Notes under the pieces: model-generated
Database searches by the model: none
Told to the model about the DNA's origin: nothing
What the model saw: the letters and a program-made list of their open reading frames with translations, nothing else
Assembly (NCBI GenBank): GCA_017963805.1
Contig: JAGCTE010000015.1
Coordinates: 58,350 to 122,349 of the forward strand
Direction: 5' to 3'
DNA from: a bacterium
GTDB lineage: Bacteria > Auribacterota > UBA3054
DNA length: 64,000 nt
Position numbers and translations under genes: made by a program
Shown here: piece after piece, positions 25,415 through 32,993 of the stretch
Layout: each line of letters opens with the position of its first letter
How positions within the stretch are numbered: position 1 is the stretch's first letter

Positions 25415-26560
25415 ATGATTTTTAAGTTGGAACATAAGGATGCGGGTTGCAAAGCCAGGGCGGGGGTTGTCAGGACCGCGCACGGAACTTTCACCACGCC
25501 GCGCTTCATGCCGGTGGGGACGAGGGCCGCGGTCAAGGCTATGCCGAACAGCGAACTGGAAGCTTTGGGCGCCGACATCATATTGGGGAACACGTATCAC
25601 TTGATGACGCGTCCCGGTATGGAGACTATGGCGAAGCTGGGCGGCCTGCACAAGTTCATGTCCTGGGATCGTTCCATACTTACCGACAGCGGCGGCTTCC
25701 AGGTCTACAGCCTGGCTGATCTCAGAAACATCAGCGACGAGGGCGTGGCCTTCAAGAGCCACATCGACGGGCAGAAGATGTTCCTTGGCCCGAAGGAATC
25801 GATGCTCATGCAGCAGGTCCTTGGATCGGATATCGCCATGGCTTTCGACGAGTGTCCGCCGGCTTTAGCTGAAAGGAAATATATTGAATCGGCTGTAAAC
25901 AGGACGCTGCGCTGGTTGGGTACCTGCGTGGAATCCAACAAGGCCTTCAATGAGCGTGAGGGCGGGGATTTCCCAAGGCAGCTTTTGTTCGGCATCGTTC
26001 AGGGCGGCGTCCTCGACGACGAGAGGCTGCGCTGTTTGGATGGTATCATGCAGTACGATCTGCCGGGCCTGGCCATCGGCGGTCTGGCGGTGGGCGAACC
26101 GCCCGCGGAAATGTACCGCGTCTGCGATTTTTTGTGCGACGGCCATATGCCGGAAAATAAGCCGCGCTATCTTATGGGCGTGGGCACGCCGGAGGATCTC
26201 GTGAACTGCGTGATGGCGGGCATAGACATGTTCGACTGCGTGATGCCGACCAGGAACGCCAGGAACGGCACGGCCTTCACAAGCTTCGGGAACGTGCCGG
26301 TGAAAGCCGGGCGCTACGCCTTAGACGAAAGGCCCCTGGAAGAGGGCTGCGCTTGCCCGGTCTGCCAACGCTACACGAGGGCGTATCTGCGTCATCTCTT
26401 CAACGTGGGCGAATCCTTGGCCGGCTATTACTTGACGGTGCACAATCTGCATTTCTATCTCGGCTTGATGAAAAAGATGCGCGAGGCGATTCTGGAAGAC
26501 AGGCTCAAAGAGTTCGCGGCGGAATTTTTGGAAACGAGGAAGCGGGGCGAAAATGGCTAA
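25415..26560 (+). CDS. tgt: tRNA-guanine transglycosylase
   Basis: Tgt exchanges guanine at position 34 of His, Asn, Asp and Tyr tRNAs for the queuosine precursor preQ1. The 381-residue protein has the expected MPVGTRAAVKAM, GNTYHL and LTDSGGFQVYSL (substrate-binding Asp-Ser-Gly-Gly). It also has FGIVQGG, LAIGGLAVGE, the catalytic region DMFDCVMPTRNARNG, and the zinc site CxCxxC...H (CACPVCQRYTRAYLRHLFN, then VHNL). The open frame extends 15 codons upstream, but homology begins at MIFKLEHKDAG, so ATG 25415 is chosen. Codon use returns to the GC-rich host style immediately at this gene. It overlaps smpB by eight bases. Confidence 0.97.
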   Translation: MIFKLEHKDAGCKARAGVVRTAHGTFTTPRFMPVGTRAAVKAMPNSELEALGADIILGNTYHLMTRPGMETMAKLGGLHKFMSWDRSILTDSGGFQVYSLADLRNISDEGVAFKSHIDGQKMFLGPKESMLMQQVLGSDIAMAFDECPPALAERKYIESAVNRTLRWLGTCVESNKAFNEREGGDFPRQLLFGIVQGGVLDDERLRCLDGIMQYDLPGLAIGGLAVGEPPAEMYRVCDFLCDGHMPENKPRYLMGVGTPEDLVNCVMAGIDMFDCVMPTRNARNGTAFTSFGNVPVKAGRYALDERPLEEGCACPVCQRYTRAYLRHLFNVGESLAGYYLTVHNLHFYLGLMKKMREAILEDRLKEFAAEFLETRKRGENG

Positions 26561-27032
26561 GAAAGAGGAAAAGAACGCTTCGCCGGTGCTGGTCCAGAAC
26601 CGCAAGGCGCACTACGATTATCACATCCTGGAAACTTACGAAGCCGGGCTGGAGCTCGTGGGAACGGAAGTGAAAGCTTTAAGAGAAAGGCAGGGGAGCA
26701 TCCAGGAGGCTTACTGCAAGCCCGTTAAGGGCGAAATGATGATGATCGGCTCCCGCATCAACGAGTACGACAAGGGCAACCGCTTCAACCACGATCCCGA
26801 AAGGAACCGCAAGCTCCTTATGCACCGCAACGAGATCATCCGCCTAAGCCAGAAGATCGAGCGGAAAGGCCTGACGCTGATCCCGCTGAAACTCTACCTC
26901 AAAAGAGGCAAAGTGAAAGTTGAGCTGGGGCTTTGCGAAGGCAAGCACAGTTACGACAAGAGCGCGGCATTGAAAGAGAAGGCTGTCAAAAAGGAAGCGG
27001 AGCTTTCCTTTGAGAAAGCCAGGCGTAGATAG
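26553..27032 (+). CDS. smpB: SsrA-binding protein SmpB
   Basis: SmpB binds tmRNA and delivers it to stalled ribosomes for trans-translation. The 159-residue length is standard. Family segments are NRKAHYDYHILETYEAGLELVGTEVK (split), KALRERQGSIQEAYC, NRFNHDPERNRKLLMHRNEI and LTLIPLKLYLKRGKVKVELGLCEGKHSYDK, with the basic tail at the end. The gene overlaps tgt by eight bases, with GGGGCG as a weak ribosome binding site. The tmRNA gene (ssrA) was not found in this window. Confidence 0.96.
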   Translation: MAKKEEKNASPVLVQNRKAHYDYHILETYEAGLELVGTEVKALRERQGSIQEAYCKPVKGEMMMIGSRINEYDKGNRFNHDPERNRKLLMHRNEIIRLSQKIERKGLTLIPLKLYLKRGKVKVELGLCEGKHSYDKSAALKEKAVKKEAELSFEKARRR

Positions 27033-27039
27033 GGGCGCC

Positions 27040-27051
27040 TTTTGATATAAT
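27040..27051 (+). promoter_or_regulatory. Promoter of hisD
   Basis: TTTTGATATAAT is an extended -10 (TG-A-TATAAT, TATAAT at 27046-27051) just after the smpB stop and 27 bases before ATG 27079. The leader shows no Shine-Dalgarno sequence. Confidence 0.6.
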
Positions 27052-27078
27052 GATGAAAATAATTATCAAGATAAATGC

Positions 27079-28350
27079 ATGAAGATCATAGAGACTAAAG
27101 AGGCCCTGGAAGAGCTCCTCAGGGAGCGCAAAGGCACAAGGCCTTCCCAGAAATTAAAAGAGACGGTCAGCTCGATCATAAAGAGCGTAATGAAAGAAGG
27201 CGACGCGGCGATCTGCGAATACACGAAGCAGTTCGACAAATGCCCCCTCAGCCCCAGCAAGCTCAAGGTCAGCAAAAGGGAGATCGAGAACGCGAAATGT
27301 CCTCCCGACCTTGAGAAGGCTATTCTGCGTTCCGCGGAGAGCATCCGCGCTTTCCACGAGCATCAGCTCCGCTCAGAGTGGCGGGAGAAAGCTCCCTTCG
27401 GCGGGGAATTCGGCGAAGTGTACCGCCCTGTCGAAAGGGCTGGCGTCTACGTTCCCGCCGGCACCGCGCCCCTTGTCTCCAGCGTTTTGATGAGCGTTAT
27501 CCCGGCCCAGGTCGCGGGAGTGAAGAGCATCTGCCTTGCCACGCCCTGCGACAGCGAGGGAAAGGTCAATCCCGGGATCTTAGCGGCTTGCAGGCTCCTT
27601 AACGTCAAGGAACTCTACCGCGGCCACGGCCCCTCCCTCGTGGCGGCCATGTGCTTAGGCACCAGGGCCATTCCGAAAGTCGACGTGATAGCAGGCCCCG
27701 GCAGCGCGGCCGTGACGGAAATGAAGCGCCAGCTTTTCGGCGCCGTGAACGTCGACCTTATCGCCGGCCCCAGCGAGAGCCTCATAATCGCCGATGAAAC
27801 GGCCGAGCCGCGCTTCGTCGCTGCCGACATCATGTCGCAGGCCGAGCATCACGGCAGCAAGACCTATGTGATCGTGACGAGCAAAAAGCTGGCTGAAGCC
27901 GTGTTCGCGGAAGTGAGATCGCTCAACAAAAACGAGCTGGCCGGCGCGGTCGAAAAATCCGGGCTTGAAAATCTTTCCGCAGTGGTTGTCAAAGACCTGA
28001 AAGAAGCCGCCGCGGCTTCGAACGCGATCGCTCCCGAACACCTGCAGATCATGACGAAAGATGACGAGGCTGTCCTCGCGCACATAACGAACGCCGGCGC
28101 GGTCTTCCTTGGCAAATGGACGCCCGTACCGATGGGCGACTTCGCCTTCGGCCCCAGCCATGTGCTGCCCACCGGCGCCGCGGCCGCCTTCATGAGCGGG
28201 CTTTCCACCGCCACGTTCATCAAGCGCATGAGCGTCATGAAGGCTGACGAAACAGGTTTTGCCAACATGTCCAAAACGATGGAAGTGTTTTCAAAATACG
28301 AACTGCTTCCGGCGCATGGTTTCACTTCTACCGTAAGGAAGGAAAAATGA
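27079..28350 (+). CDS. hisD: Histidinol dehydrogenase
   Basis: HisD carries out the last two steps of histidine synthesis, oxidising L-histidinol to L-histidine with two NAD and a zinc ion. The 423-residue protein has YRPVERAGVYVPAGTAPLVSSVLM, IAGPGSAAVTEMKRQLFG, VDLIAGPSESLIIADE, ADIMSQAEHHGSKTYV (zinc-binding Gln and His) and APEHLQIM with HVLPTGAAAAF near the end. Other his genes are absent. The stop overlaps the def start as ATGA. Confidence 0.96.
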   Translation: MKIIETKEALEELLRERKGTRPSQKLKETVSSIIKSVMKEGDAAICEYTKQFDKCPLSPSKLKVSKREIENAKCPPDLEKAILRSAESIRAFHEHQLRSEWREKAPFGGEFGEVYRPVERAGVYVPAGTAPLVSSVLMSVIPAQVAGVKSICLATPCDSEGKVNPGILAACRLLNVKELYRGHGPSLVAAMCLGTRAIPKVDVIAGPGSAAVTEMKRQLFGAVNVDLIAGPSESLIIADETAEPRFVAADIMSQAEHHGSKTYVIVTSKKLAEAVFAEVRSLNKNELAGAVEKSGLENLSAVVVKDLKEAAAASNAIAPEHLQIMTKDDEAVLAHITNAGAVFLGKWTPVPMGDFAFGPSHVLPTGAAAAFMSGLSTATFIKRMSVMKADETGFANMSKTMEVFSKYELLPAHGFTSTVRKEK

Positions 28351-28838
28351 AACTGAAAGTCCTGACCGAAGGTGACGAAAGGCTGAGAGTGATCTGCAAG
28401 CCCGTTACGAAAATTACGCCGGCTATCAAAAAGCTCATCGCCGACATGATCGAGACGATGTACTACAAGAAAGGCGTGGGATTGGCGGCTCCGCAGGTCG
28501 GAAGCGATCTTAGGATCATCGTCTTCGACCCGAGGACCACGAAGAGAAGAAAACCGCAGGTCCTGATCAACCCTGAATTATCAGAGATGAGAGGGGAGAT
28601 AAGAGGGGACGAAGGCTGCCTCTCCTGCCCGGGCTTGTGGGGCGAAGTAGTAAGAAGCGCGCACGTCCTTGCCAAAGGTTTCAACGAAGCCGGCGAACCG
28701 GTCGAGATCGAATCAGACGGCGGAGTTTTGAGCGTGGTATTGCAGCACGAAACGGATCACTTGGACGGGATACTGTTCCTCGACAGGCTGGATCCGGCGC
28801 AGCAGCTAAGAGTGATGAAGGAGAGGGAGGAACTTTAG
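28347..28838 (+). CDS. def: Peptide deformylase
   Basis: Def removes the formyl group from the N-terminal Met of new proteins, using an Fe2+ or Zn2+ ion. The 163-residue product has all three motifs: GVGLAAPQVG, EGCLSCPG (metal-binding Cys) and QHETDHLDGILF (two metal-binding His and the catalytic Glu). It is coupled to hisD by a four-base overlap and ends one base from the convergent tRNA-Val gene. Confidence 0.97.
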   Translation: MKLKVLTEGDERLRVICKPVTKITPAIKKLIADMIETMYYKKGVGLAAPQVGSDLRIIVFDPRTTKRRKPQVLINPELSEMRGEIRGDEGCLSCPGLWGEVVRSAHVLAKGFNEAGEPVEIESDGGVLSVVLQHETDHLDGILFLDRLDPAQQLRVMKEREEL

Positions 28839-28839
28839 A

Positions 28840-28916
28840 TGGTGGGCGTTACTGGACTCGAACCAGTGACTTCTACCTTGTAAGGGTAGCGCTCTAACCA
28901 ACTGAGCTAAACGCCC
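28840..28916 (-). tRNA. tRNA-Val (anticodon UAC)
   Basis: The minus strand folds as a full cloverleaf. The acceptor is GGGCGTT paired with AACGCCC. The anticodon stem CTACC/GGTAG encloses loop CTTACAA (anticodon TAC), and the T-arm ACTGG TTCGAGT CCAGT is intact. A and an encoded CCA finish the 3' end at 28840. It converges on def with one base between. Confidence 0.95.
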
Positions 28917-28932
28917 CGACTCAATTGCTGTA

Positions 28933-28961
28933 ATTCTACTAAAAGCCCCGTTTAAATTCAA
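28933..28961 (-). promoter_or_regulatory. tRNA-Val promoter
   Basis: Read on the minus strand: TTGAAT (28961-28956), a 17-base spacer, then TAGAAT (28938-28933), 16 bases before the mature tRNA 5' end. The same layout with CTTTTAGTAGAATT is found before tRNA-Leu at 51696-51724. Confidence 0.65.
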
Positions 28962-29003
28962 ACCAAAAAGCGTAAAAATAACCCAAACATATTAAGGAGA
29001 AAC

Positions 29004-30341
29004 ATGAATAAAGAACTGAACAAGGAATACCTTGGCAAACTGGCCAAAGACTTTTCCAAATGCCCGAAGAACAAGCTCGCGATGAACGCCGTCACGAAGA
29101 GCGGCCCCCGCGCCGCCGTGACCAACTGGGACGTTATCAAGGCCCCGAGGCGCGTCTTTTCCGATTACATCAAGACGCCTTCCATCACGAACCAGAAAGG
29201 CAGCGGCCGCTGCTGGCTCTTCTCCGCTCTGAACACCTTCCGCATGAAAGCCATCAAGAAGATGAACGTGGACGAGTTCGAGTTCTCGCAGGCTTACCCC
29301 ATGTTCTGGGACAAGCTGGAAAAGGCCAATTACTTCCTTGAATCGATTCTTGAGACCATGGAAGAGGAGACCGACGGCCGCCTCATCCAGCACCTTCTCT
29401 CCGATCCTCTGGGCGACGGCGGCCAGTGGGACATGATGGTCAACCTGGTCCAGAAATACGGCCTCGTTCCCAAGACCGTCTACCCCGAGAGCTTCAGTAG
29501 CTCTTCCACCGGCGCCATGAACAGCATCCTTACCGGCAAGCTGAAAGAATACGCCTGCACGCTCAGGGAAGCCTACAAAAAGGGCGCCAAGATCGCCGAT
29601 CTTAGGGAAAAGAAAGGCGAGATGGTCCAGGAATTCTACAACATCCTGACCATCCACATGGGCACGCCTCCCACCGAGTTCGTCTGGCAGTGGCGTGACA
29701 AGAAGGACAAATTCCACCGCACCGGCGTCATGACCCCGCAGAAGTTCTACAAGGAATTCGTGGGCATCAACCTTGACGACTATGTCTGCCTCATCAACGC
29801 TCCGACCAAGGACAAACCCTACAACAAGATGTACACCGTGAAGTTCCTCGGCAACGTGGTGGGCGGACATCCCGTCAGATACCTCAACGTCGACATCGAC
29901 ACTATCAAGGAAGCGGCCATCAAGACCATCAAGGGTAAGGAAGTCGTCTGGTTCGGCTGCGACGTAGGCAAACAGCTCGACGGCAACCTGGGCATCCTCG
30001 ACCTCAACCTTTATGACGACGACCTTCTCGGCAACGCCGGCTGCAAGCTCAACAAGGCCCAGCGCCTCGACTACAACGAGAGCCGCATGAACCACGCCAT
30101 GGTGCTTACGGCCGTCGACCTCGATAAGAAGGGCAAACCCGTCCGCTGGCTCATCGAGAACAGCTGGGGCGACAAGAACGAAGGCAAAGGCTTCCTGACC
30201 ATGACCGACGAATGGTTCAGCGAATACACCTACGAAGTCGCCGTCAACAAGAAATATCTTTCCGAGAAACTCAAAAAAGTCCTGAAGACCAAGCTCGTCG
30301 AGCTGAAGCCTTGGGACCCCATGGGCTCTCTCGCCAAGTAA
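29004..30341 (+). CDS. pepC: Aminopeptidase C / bleomycin-hydrolase-type C1 cysteine peptidase
   Basis: A 445-residue papain-family aminopeptidase, normally a cytoplasmic hexamer that trims peptides. The catalytic Cys70 lies in NQKGSGRCWLFSALN, His364 in NHAMVLTAVD and Asn386 in LIENSWGDKNEGKGF. Length matches the family. No signal peptide. The gene has a strong ribosome binding site (TTAAGGAGAAACATG) and codon use suggesting high expression. The CNNM gene follows 14 bases later. Confidence 0.93.
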   Translation: MNKELNKEYLGKLAKDFSKCPKNKLAMNAVTKSGPRAAVTNWDVIKAPRRVFSDYIKTPSITNQKGSGRCWLFSALNTFRMKAIKKMNVDEFEFSQAYPMFWDKLEKANYFLESILETMEEETDGRLIQHLLSDPLGDGGQWDMMVNLVQKYGLVPKTVYPESFSSSSTGAMNSILTGKLKEYACTLREAYKKGAKIADLREKKGEMVQEFYNILTIHMGTPPTEFVWQWRDKKDKFHRTGVMTPQKFYKEFVGINLDDYVCLINAPTKDKPYNKMYTVKFLGNVVGGHPVRYLNVDIDTIKEAAIKTIKGKEVVWFGCDVGKQLDGNLGILDLNLYDDDLLGNAGCKLNKAQRLDYNESRMNHAMVLTAVDLDKKGKPVRWLIENSWGDKNEGKGFLTMTDEWFSEYTYEVAVNKKYLSEKLKKVLKTKLVELKPWDPMGSLAK

Positions 30342-30355
30342 CGCGCTTTGGCTAA

Positions 30356-31618
30356 GTGGTAAAAATTTATCTGACAATAGCTGTTCTGATAATCCTTTCG
30401 GCGTTCTTCTCCGGCTCCGAAACGGCTTTCTTTACCCTTAGCAGAGTGCAGCTGAAGATGCTGGGGGAGAGGGGAGGAAAAGTAGGCGCCGCCATCGCGA
30501 AACTCCTTTCCAATCCCAGGCGCGTTCTTAACACCCTTCTCCTCTGCAATCTTCTGGTCAACACGATCCTTTCCGCTTTGCTTAGTAAGATCTTCCTTGA
30601 TCTTTTCGGGCCTAGCGGACTTCCCATAGCGGTCTTCGTGGTGACCGTGCTGCTCCTGATTTTCGGTGAGATCACTCCCAAGGTCATAAGCCTTGGCAAC
30701 TACATGACCGTGTCCAAGATCGCGGTCTATCCCATCAGTTTCTGCTGCTACATTTGCGCGCCTTTCCGTTTCGCCCTGCGCATAGTCTCCAACGGCATCT
30801 TAAGGCTTATGGGACTTCCCCTAGAAAAAGCCGACCGTTTCACGCGGGAAACGTATCTGGCGGCCTTAATGTCGAGCAAGGAGAAGGGCGCGCTCGAAAT
30901 GAACGAGGCGGACATGATCCACGCCATCTGCGCCTTCAGAACGATGAAGGCGGTGGACGTCAGGACTCCCAGGACGGAGATGACGGCCATAAGCGAGGAA
31001 GAGAATCTGTTCCAGGCTGTCGCCCTAGCCGAGCGCACCGGCGTCTATTTCCTTCCCGTCTACAGAGGCAGCATCGACCGCATCATCGGTATCCTGGAGA
31101 TCTCGGCGCTCTCCAAAAACTGGCGCGCCGTTAAAAAAGACGCCGTTATAAAAGATCTCATCGATTCCTCCGACTTCATCCATCCGCCTTTCCTTAGTCC
31201 CGGCACCAGGCTTCTCGATGAACTCATCGAAGAGATGCGCGACAAAAAGGAGATGATCGCCATAATCCTTGACGAATACGGCGGAACTGACGGCGTCATC
31301 CAGCGCCACGAGGCCGTCGACACCATGCTTGGCGGCATAATGGGCTTGAAGGAAAGGGAGATCCACTTTCGGCCGAACGGGGACATTATCTCCGCGGCTT
31401 CCGCGAAACTTGTTGACCTCAACTGGGAATGCTCCTTAAATTTCCCGACGGACCTTGACGCCACGTTAGCCGGCTACATCATGCGCGTGACCGGGAAGAT
31501 CCCGGAAGTCGGCTACACCTTCGAGAGCGAAGGCTTGAAGATCACCATATTGAAGCGCAGCGGCCTGAAGCTCGAGACCGTAAGATTAAGGCCCATTGAC
31601 AACGGAGGAGCCCTGTGA
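30356..31618 (+). CDS. CNNM/CorC-family membrane protein with CBS pair (first of two)
   Basis: A 420-residue protein with an N-terminal CNNM membrane domain (SAFFSGSETAFFTLSRVQLKML, then LLLIFGEITPKVISLGNY). Two CBS domains follow (MKAVDVRTPRTEMTAI and a PVYRGSIDRIIGIL segment), then a C-terminal CorC/HlyC domain (AIILDEYGGTDGVI). The family includes magnesium and cobalt efflux proteins and the so-called hemolysin C group; transport of divalent cations is likely. The start appears to be GTG 30356, as no ATG or ribosome binding site fits better. The stop overlaps the next gene (GTGA). Confidence 0.88.
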   Translation: MVKIYLTIAVLIILSAFFSGSETAFFTLSRVQLKMLGERGGKVGAAIAKLLSNPRRVLNTLLLCNLLVNTILSALLSKIFLDLFGPSGLPIAVFVVTVLLLIFGEITPKVISLGNYMTVSKIAVYPISFCCYICAPFRFALRIVSNGILRLMGLPLEKADRFTRETYLAALMSSKEKGALEMNEADMIHAICAFRTMKAVDVRTPRTEMTAISEEENLFQAVALAERTGVYFLPVYRGSIDRIIGILEISALSKNWRAVKKDAVIKDLIDSSDFIHPPFLSPGTRLLDELIEEMRDKKEMIAIILDEYGGTDGVIQRHEAVDTMLGGIMGLKEREIHFRPNGDIISAASAKLVDLNWECSLNFPTDLDATLAGYIMRVTGKIPEVGYTFESEGLKITILKRSGLKLETVRLRPIDNGGAL

Positions 31619-32889
31619 CCGCAGCCCTTATCATAGCCGTTGTTTTCTGCCTCATGGGCTGCTTCTTCTGCGCCGGCTCGGAGATCGCCCTGCTTTCCGT
31701 CGACCGCTCATACGTCAAGAGCTGCCTCGGCAAGAAAAGCGGCGCTATTGCCACCTACAAGCTCATAACCACGATGAGCCTGACGCTCTCCTGCATTCTT
31801 CTCGGCACCAATCTGTTCAACACCATGACTTCGGCGCTCGTGACGCCCTTGATGGACAAGATGAGGCTCGCGCTGCATCTTCCCGAGAGCGTCTCCACCT
31901 CGCTCCTCACCACGCTGATAGCGACGCCCGCCATGCTGATCTTCGGGGAAGTCGTGCCAAAGGCCATCGGCCTCAACGACCCGGCTTCCTTCTCTTTCAA
32001 GATCGCGCCTACGCTTTTGTTCTTCAGGAATCTTTTCAAGCCCATTCTCATGATCCTTGACTGGATCACTTCCGTTATCGCCAAGCCGCTGGGCGGCAAA
32101 GGCGGCGGACAGATCGTCGCCAAGGAAGAAGTGGAAGCCATGACTTCCATGGGCAGGGAAGAGGGCGCCCTGACCAACGAGGAATTCCTTTTCATCAAGC
32201 GCGCCATGGACCTTGCCCAGCAGACCATCGCTTCCGTCATGACGCCCATCATTGAATTGCAGTGCTTCCCCTCTACCATGACGGTCGGCGACTTCCTTGA
32301 CATCACCGCCGACAAAAACGACGCCATCTTCCCGGTCTATGACGAACGTCCGGAGAACGTGGAAGGCATTATGTACAAGGGCCTGGCCCTGAAGGCCGTC
32401 ATGCTCGACCAAAACGCCGAGCGCAAACCGCTTTCCTCCGTCATGTACAAAGACATCAATTTCGTTCCGGAACTCTTAAGCGCCGACATCATCATAAGGG
32501 ACCTCAGGAAGCAGGGCGCCAAACTCGCCTTCGCCGTCGACGAATACGGCGCCGTCACCGGCATGATCACTCCCATTGATGTCGCCGAGGAGATCGTTGG
32601 CACGATGTTCGACATTACTCCTCGCTACGTCCTGCACAAGAACCCCGACGGCAGCGTGGAATGCGACGGCAGGGCGGACGCCGAAAAAGTCGGCGAAGCT
32701 CTGAACGTCATTTTTGACCGCAAAGGCTACGACACCATAGGCGGCCTCGTCATGAAGCTGGCCTCCAAAGTCCCAGCCCCCGGCGAATCTTACACGCAAG
32801 GCAAAGTCAAATTCACCGTCATTTCCGCCACCCCTAGAAGAATAAGCCGCGTCAAAGTCGAGACCCTCGACAGATCCGCCGCCAAATAA
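31615..32889 (+). CDS. CNNM/CorC-family membrane protein with CBS pair (second of two)
   Basis: A 424-residue paralogue of the preceding protein with the same order of parts: CNNM domain (GCFFCAGSEIALLSVDRSYV, LIFGEVVPKAIGLND), CBS pair (IASVMTPIIELQCFPS, FPVYDERPENVEGIMYKG) and CorC/HlyC domain (LAFAVDEYGAVTGMI). The GTG start overlaps the previous stop. The two may form a heterodimer. Its last 24 codons were copied to 45294-45365 during a duplication that also carried the downstream promoter and the E1 gene start. Confidence 0.88.
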   Translation: MTAALIIAVVFCLMGCFFCAGSEIALLSVDRSYVKSCLGKKSGAIATYKLITTMSLTLSCILLGTNLFNTMTSALVTPLMDKMRLALHLPESVSTSLLTTLIATPAMLIFGEVVPKAIGLNDPASFSFKIAPTLLFFRNLFKPILMILDWITSVIAKPLGGKGGGQIVAKEEVEAMTSMGREEGALTNEEFLFIKRAMDLAQQTIASVMTPIIELQCFPSTMTVGDFLDITADKNDAIFPVYDERPENVEGIMYKGLALKAVMLDQNAERKPLSSVMYKDINFVPELLSADIIIRDLRKQGAKLAFAVDEYGAVTGMITPIDVAEEIVGTMFDITPRYVLHKNPDGSVECDGRADAEKVGEALNVIFDRKGYDTIGGLVMKLASKVPAPGESYTQGKVKFTVISATPRRISRVKVETLDRSAAK

Positions 32890-32892
32890 TCA

Positions 32893-32917
32893 AGTTTAGG
32901 CATTTTTTGCCTAAACT
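32893..32917 (+). terminator. Hairpin after the CNNM gene
   Basis: AGTTTAGGC (32893-32901), loop ATTTTTT, GCCTAAACT (32909-32917): a perfect 9-base stem whose T-run lies in the loop, not after the stem. It is kept in the copy at 45372-45396 (G-T wobble). It may terminate transcription or shape the E leader. Confidence 0.5.
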
Positions 32918-32939
32918 CCCGTCTATCCTTTTCCGGTAG

Positions 32940-32952
32940 TTTTTGCTATAAT
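32940..32952 (+). promoter_or_regulatory. Promoter of E1 and accessory locus 2
   Basis: TTTTTGCTATAAT has an extended -10 with TATAAT at 32947-32952. TATCCT at 32924-32929 sits 17 bases upstream as a weak -35. The leader then carries a strong ribosome binding site CGGGAGGAAAATT before ATG 32994. Confidence 0.7.
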
Positions 32953-32993
32953 TTTAAAATAAGTTAAATTCCGTTATTATCGGGAGGAAAATT

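Noticed and set aside
28840..28916. tRNA-Val as an attachment site for locus 2
   Set aside because: The tRNA is intact, several housekeeping genes lie between it and the locus, and no 3'-end repeat of the tRNA was seen further along.
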